Positions 59,613 through 64,000 of a stretch of DNA of 64,000 nt are shown piece by piece. Every line of letters begins with the position of its first letter. Position 1 is the first letter of the stretch. Where the stretch lies: assembly GCA_030248295.1 (NCBI GenBank), contig JASANH010000230.1, positions 1-64,000 of the forward strand, read 5' to 3'. The translations under genes and the position numbers were made by a program. Origin of the DNA: Mesodorylaimus sp. YZB2_4. Lineage: Eukaryota > Nematoda > Enoplea > Dorylaimida > Dorylaimidae. The notes under the pieces are model-generated. The model was given only the letters and a program-made list of their open reading frames with translations. It searched no databases and was not told the origin of the DNA.

Positions 59613-60772
59613 TCACGAGACTGTAACAACAAGGAGAAGCATGAATATTAACTGAACGAATGGGAGAGTATCTGCAGACGCGCTAGTCGTAGTATGCACC
59701 CCTGTCACTGTCCGTTGTCTCTGTAACTTTTCCCGTTCCACTTCCATCCGTCGTTGTATAAAGCAGAGGAAATTCAGAATCACATATCCGAATTGCAGAA
59801 GCAAGCATAGGTCGATCCATTCCTGGCCTGCCCACAACCTGTTTTTGACAGCGTCTGTGAACATCCTTTGATGAAAAATGTTACCGCTATGCCTTCTGGA
59901 AGAAAATAAGCCCCTGGCACTGTGTATGCACAAACGATAGGTGGGCCTGGCAAAATTTCACCTAGGATTCAGTACTATTGGAGCTGTGAGCTTCATGAAT
60001 GCCTGCTTGATCATTGTGGCAAGCTGGTCTAATTGTAAGCGCCGGTGAAGTTCTCCTTGTTGCCTTCTCTGGCCAGCCCTCATTTTTCAGCTTGTCCAAG
60101 CATCACATTCCGTTTTCATATTTGAGGCAGTTTCATTGTCAGAAAGTGGCGCGCGCGCAAGAACTGAAAGCCGTAGTGAACGGGAAGTGGGACAGCCGAG
60201 CATATCCTGACCCAACTCTGGGTACTCCCTGTTTGGAAACAAGAAGCAGAAGCAGAATGAAAAACATGGGCCCGAAACGGGAGTCGAACCCACGCTTTTG
60301 AGATTATTGATCCACTCCCAGGTCCCGACAGGATGTGTGATAAATAACTACGACACTGAACTGGTAATCTCAGTGGCGCGGGTTCGATTCCCGCTAGGAG
60401 CCTATGTTTTTTATTCTTTTTCTGTTTCTTGATTCTCATCTAATCGTTAATCATTCCTTCTTTCTAAAATTGTTAATTTATGCCGTTAGTGATTTTTTTT
60501 AACTTACCACCATAAGGCTTATAAAATGTCGCTGATACGCACATTTTTCCAGAACATCAGCCGAGGCATGGTTCATGAAGGGTCTGTAGTATCTTTGTAC
60601 AAGAGTAACATTTGACATCCTGAGTCTCCTGAAAAAAGGATTCTAACAAATGATAAATTTTTGAAACGTCAAAGGACAAACCGTTGCTGTGGTGCACTAC
60701 CAACGCGAAAAACAACAAGAGTTTACACAACAATGTAATTTTATCATGTAACAAGTCATTATAGCTTGACAA
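59613..60772 (-). pseudogene. Decayed three-finger (Ly6-type) GPI protein gene
   Basis: Minus-strand remnants in gene order: hydrophobic leader (LCKLLLFFALVVHHSNG, 60772-about 60682) ending AACG|GT like the gene at 52.1 kb; exon 60628-60508 with DVKCYSCTKILQ and CSGKMC, donor GTAAGT in phase 1; exon from 59895 with KGCSQTLSKTGCGQARNGST then CFCNSDM; and a GPI-type tail (LPFVQLIFMLLLVV) to the stop at 59613. Breaks: no ATG in the leader frame, a frame mismatch between leader and exon 2, an in-frame TGA in exon 2, a frame loss exactly at the final Cys codon, and the tail in a third frame. The architecture matches the intact gene, so it is a recent paralogue gone dead rather than chance. Confidence 0.75.
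60275..60408. repeat. Inverted pair of tRNA-like T-arms
   Basis: Plus strand 60361-60400 has TGGTAATCTCAGTGGCGCGG then TTCGATTCCCGCTAGGAGCC. Minus strand about 60320-60270 has ATCTCAAAAGCGTGGGTTCG then ACTCCCGTTTCGGGCC. Each looks like the 3' half of a tRNA, facing each other, and both continue into CATG/TATGTTTTT. 5' halves do not pair into acceptor stems. Probably two tRNA-derived retroposon ends in the intron of the decayed gene. Confidence 0.45.
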
Positions 60773-60800
60773 TGGGGAACCTGGTGCTGTTTTACGCGTC

Positions 60801-60807
60801 TTTTATA
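60801..60807 (-). promoter_or_regulatory. TATA box of the decayed three-finger gene
   Basis: TATAAAA on the minus strand, about 30 bp before the first leader codons at 60772, in the sequence CTGTATAAAAGACGCG. Well placed for a core promoter, which supports a former real gene here. Confidence 0.45.
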
Positions 60808-61565
60808 CAGTCGAAACGTCAGACTGTTATCATATCAGGCAGGCAGGTGATACGGGTGTGATAGGAAACAAACAGGCATTCGCGTCAGTGTAAGCGATAC
60901 TGTAGTGATAATGGGGTTCATGGCCTAACCGGTTGCTCATTAGCATAAGTCTCATTTATGCGTCTAACCAGTTTGGGCCTGTCTCGTTCTTTGGTTCATG
61001 TGGATGCCCTTTTTCCTACTCACTCTCTGTTTCTGCCTGTGCCAAGAACAGCCGCCTTCTCTTCGTCTCTTGTCTTCACGTAGACCGAACACCGGGTCAG
61101 ACCCGTGGCAAGGTAGGATACCTACACGACTACAACTGGTGCGTCGGCCCGGTTCTTTCGTTCTGCCGATTTTTCTTTTTCCTTTAAAAGGTATCCAAGC
61201 AACACACGGCCGGTGGCTTGTGCATCAATCTCCCTGATCGATCATCGACAATCTTTTTGGACAAAACGTGACTGGTGGTCAGCATCATTTGGTCAGTCAG
61301 TAGTCAGTTATTCGGACGTTTGTCAGTGGACGAGCGGTGGTCAATTCGGTCGTTCTCCAGTCGGGCAAGCAAGCGCAACTGGTCAGTGATCGCCAACACG
61401 CTCGTATCGTCAATACAGCCGGTGGCTGGCTGATCACAGGTATGACAAGATTTTCTCTCTGAGTGTAGACACGGTGGATAAGGCGCAGGAGATATTTTTG
61501 GGAGAGACCAACAACCATCAGCGCTGGACTATTATCGGGTTGTTTTTGGCATTACTCCGGCTTCA
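60808..61565 (+). other. Leader/5' LTR region of the gag-pol element
   Basis: Direct upstream of the gag ORF. The GGTCAGT motif recurs (about 61283-61390: TTGGTCAGTCAGTAGTCAG, TGGTCAGTGATCG). LTR boundaries and a primer-binding site could not be fixed, because only one end of the element is in the window. Confidence 0.4.
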
Positions 61566-64000
61566 ATGGCGAATGCTCTGGATCTCAGTGTGAACGCCAG
61601 GTTGGCAGGACAGGCTCAGGATCAGCAGGGAGAGGGAGATGGCGATGGTTCGAATCTAGTGTTAGGACTTGATGACGTGGATCTCGCGCAGCAGTACTTT
61701 CTTCGTGATTTGCATCGTTTGCCTCAGAGGTACTTGATCAATTTCTGCGGACACAAGGGTATTTCTCTCGACAATCTTTTGGACAATTCTCGCATTGGTC
61801 GAGACGAACTGATCGTTCGAATTCGCGCTCGTTTCCGGGAAGACATTGCTCGTCTGAACCCAAATTTTTTGATTGATGATGCCTTTTTGGACGGCTGTAG
61901 GTTCGATCTTCTGTACGCCGACCCGCCCATGGGCAATCGTTCTCCTGGTCAGTCTTTTTCCCCAGTTCAAAATCTGACTCCGATACCTACTCGCGAGGGG
62001 TTGCCGCAGTTGGAACGTGACTTTCTGAATGCCGGGCCCACTCGTCATCCAGTGCAGTTTCAAGATCAGCGTCACAATTCGCCACCACTCAATCGTCGCG
62101 ACGTCGACCAGCTTCGACCATCGATTGAGGAGAACATGCGTCAGTTGACAGAGTTGCATCACGCTCATTGTAAGCAGAAGGAACTCGAGGGTGAGATTCG
62201 TGATTTGAAAACTCGGTTGGCTCAACAGCAGGTTGCTGATCAGCATAGCAGTAGTCGTGAGTCGGACAACAAAGATCGCATACTACATTCGCAGCTCCCA
62301 GAATCGTTGCTTCCGTATGTTCTTCAACCAACCGTGGTTACGCAACAGCCGAAGGCTGATCCGTCACGTGTACCTACGGCATCAGCTGCTCCTAAATCGT
62401 TTCGTCCAATCAAGCCAGAGGTTCCGCCTTTTGAGAATTTACCTACTCAAGATTTCAGGGGATGGCTTGTTGCTTACGAAAATGGCGCGAGTATGATGGA
62501 TTGGACTGATCACGATCGCGTGCGTGGTTTGTATCTGTATCTTCGAGGTCAGCCTTTGATCGATTTTTCGGAATGGCCGGATAGCGAGCGCGCTTGTTGG
62601 CAGGTTGTTCGAAATCGCCTACGTCGACTGTACATTCGCGAGGACACGGAGCAGACGCGAGTCGATGCATTTCGAAACAGGAAGCAGGGTCATTCGGAAT
62701 CAGTTCAGGAATTCGCATCGCAATTGCAGTCTTTAGCATCTAAAGCGTACCCGGACGTGCCGTCGTCATCTCGTGACAAGATGATTCGAGATACCATGCG
62801 TGTAAATCTACGTGCTGATGTCGCCGACAGGGTAGCTCAGGATCGCATGGGTAACAACTACACTCTCGACGAATTGATCAACGCCGCGCGTCATTGGGAA
62901 TCCTATCTGAAATCAAGCCAACAAAGTGCATCTACATCCGCAAAGACAGGGTTGCCTACATCTTTTATACCACCATCAGCACAGTATGGTACAATCTCTA
63001 GTGATTTTGCGCAGTTCCAGCGGCAGACTGGTTCGAGTGCACAGCAGGCATCGCCATCCGACCAACAATTGTGTTACTCGTGTCATCAGCCTGGTCACAT
63101 CAGCCGTAACTGTTCGAGTGGTCGCATGCATCAGCGACAACAACAGCGCCCTCAGCAAATTTGCACATATTGCAAGCAGCCGGGTCACTTGATCACTCAC
63201 TGTCCAGTTCGTGTGCCATGTCCAGAATGTAATAGGTTTGGTCATAGCCGACGGTCTTGCCCTCAATTGCACAGTTCACGTGGTCGCGGTGGCGATCTTC
63301 CTACGTCCGGGGGACGTGGTTCATCATACCAGTATCAACCAACTTACTGTCCGCCTCAAGCTAGCGCGCACCCTCAACAGGCTTCGCAACAACAATATCA
63401 ATACGCGACACCATCAGCACCACCGCCTGATGTGGGCATGCCGCAGCCACATCAGTCGCGACACTTGAACATGTTCTCTGGTATCATTCGACCACCGCAG
63501 TCGCCTCGTTTACCAGCATCATTGGCTCAGACTGTCATCTCAAATGCATATGGAGTCAACTACGAGAATTCATCTGGTTCAGTGGCTAAGCTAGTATCGT
63601 CACCCGAAGTTACGGTGCACGTCAACGGAGCCGAAGTCGTTGCTTTGGTCGATTCTGGTGCTGAGTTGTCTTTGGTTCACATCGACGTTCTACATCGCGG
63701 GAAGATGCCTGTAAAGCTTTTCAAAGGGCTGTGGAGTTGCAAGGCTGCTACTGGCGACGAAGTTCCCCTTTTGGGTGTATCTTTGGTTGGTCTCACATTC
63801 GGCTCAGTGACCGTTGAGTGGCCAGTACACGTCATGTGTGGTAGTTATCGTGGCGCGATCATCGGTTCAGATTTCTTACATGCATTTGGTGCTGAAATTT
63901 CTTATGGATCGAATACAGTAAAATGCACGAGAGCACCGTTGGACGGACAGACAGTTCCATTCGTACAACCAGACTTGTGTCGAGCATCAGCGTATGTTCG
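61566..64000 (+). CDS. Ty3/gypsy-like Gag-protease ORF, open to the window edge
   Basis: From the ATG at 61566 the frame stays open for 811 codons to the last base, so the 3' part lies outside. Order: N-terminal region with a probable coiled coil (about 195-225), capsid-like retrotransposon gag domain (about 295-450; FRGWLVAYENGASMMDWTDH, RNRKQGHSESVQEFASQLQS), three zinc knuckles near residues 502-565 (CYSCHQPGHISRNC, CTYCKQPGHLITHC, CPECNRFGHSRRSC), a Gln/Pro-rich spacer, then a retropepsin with VDSGAELSLVH (catalytic Asp about 696) and IIGSDFLHAFG near 765. Gag and protease share one frame. The uninterrupted frame and intact motifs suggest a young, possibly active copy, in contrast to the dead gypsy at 8.7-12 kb, whose Gag is of another lineage. 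Confidence 0.93.
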   Translation, partial: MANALDLSVNARLAGQAQDQQGEGDGDGSNLVLGLDDVDLAQQYFLRDLHRLPQRYLINFCGHKGISLDNLLDNSRIGRDELIVRIRARFREDIARLNPNFLIDDAFLDGCRFDLLYADPPMGNRSPGQSFSPVQNLTPIPTREGLPQLERDFLNAGPTRHPVQFQDQRHNSPPLNRRDVDQLRPSIEENMRQLTELHHAHCKQKELEGEIRDLKTRLAQQQVADQHSSSRESDNKDRILHSQLPESLLPYVLQPTVVTQQPKADPSRVPTASAAPKSFRPIKPEVPPFENLPTQDFRGWLVAYENGASMMDWTDHDRVRGLYLYLRGQPLIDFSEWPDSERACWQVVRNRLRRLYIREDTEQTRVDAFRNRKQGHSESVQEFASQLQSLASKAYPDVPSSSRDKMIRDTMRVNLRADVADRVAQDRMGNNYTLDELINAARHWESYLKSSQQSASTSAKTGLPTSFIPPSAQYGTISSDFAQFQRQTGSSAQQASPSDQQLCYSCHQPGHISRNCSSGRMHQRQQQRPQQICTYCKQPGHLITHCPVRVPCPECNRFGHSRRSCPQLHSSRGRGGDLPTSGGRGSSYQYQPTYCPPQASAHPQQASQQQYQYATPSAPPPDVGMPQPHQSRHLNMFSGIIRPPQSPRLPASLAQTVISNAYGVNYENSSGSVAKLVSSPEVTVHVNGAEVVALVDSGAELSLVHIDVLHRGKMPVKLFKGLWSCKAATGDEVPLLGVSLVGLTFGSVTVEWPVHVMCGSYRGAIIGSDFLHAFGAEISYGSNTVKCTRAPLDGQTVPFVQPDLCRASAYV

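Noticed and set aside
60361-60400. Possible tRNA gene
   Set aside because: Good T-arm and a 4-bp anticodon-like stem, but position 37 would be C and no D-arm or acceptor stem pairs.
60508-60628. In-frame TGA as selenocysteine
   Set aside because: Aligned position in the intact relative is Thr, not Cys, and the gene has several other breaks.
61662-62246. 194-codon minus-strand frame
   Set aside because: Antisense of the gag ORF, which has strong protein evidence on the plus strand.
1-64000. CRISPR array, operon or prophage-like system
   Set aside because: No regularly spaced repeats and no prokaryotic gene organisation; introns and animal domains throughout.

Overview
The window is animal nuclear DNA: spliced genes with short GT-AG introns and TTTTCAG-like acceptors, metazoan protein families, and a dense, layered load of degraded transposons. 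No bacterial or viral gene organisation is present. An astacin with a C-terminal ShK domain, three-finger GPI proteins, C. elegans-like acceptors and TTAGGC hexamers at the left edge suggest a nematode or other ecdysozoan. This is inference and the species is not identified.

Layout. 0-13 kb is transposon graveyard: a hairpin MITE, a pogo-like non-autonomous element, a Mutator-like (MULE) transposase, a deleted Ty3/gypsy element on the minus strand whose coding end carries a PWWP-like module, and a CR1/L2-like non-LTR 3' end. 15.1-20.7 kb holds an 11-exon minus-strand gene that I assembled through all splice phases. It encodes a transmembrane receptor whose cytosolic tyrosine-phosphatase domain stops before the catalytic loop. 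23.3-30.4 kb holds a second copy of that gene's 3' end plus flank. There the phosphatase signature (HCSAGLVRS) survives, and a full pogo-like MITE, a mariner and a Helitron-like fragment lie between the two halves of the duplication.

31.1-32.2 kb is a two-exon astacin (plus strand), convergent with a seven-exon, 976-residue NSP/BCAR3-family adaptor gene (34.8-42.5 kb, minus strand; SAM, SH2 and RasGEF-like regions). 42.5-47.9 kb shows no gene. 47.9-50.4 kb holds a foldback-type element with 15-bp tandem-repeat ends and, 50 bp on, an hAT-like element with an 8-bp target duplication. 52.1-60.8 kb is a minus-strand cluster of small secreted/GPI-anchored genes: an intact Ly6-type gene, an 80-residue relative lacking the cysteine domain, and a decayed third member. 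The window ends inside a long open gag-protease ORF of a Ty3/gypsy-like element (61.6-64.0 kb).

Exon joins were deduced by hand from splice signals and reading phase. Gene-level calls with every phase consistent (phosphatase-like gene, BCAR3, astacin, Ly6 gene, mini-gene) are firm as gene structures. Expression is not shown.
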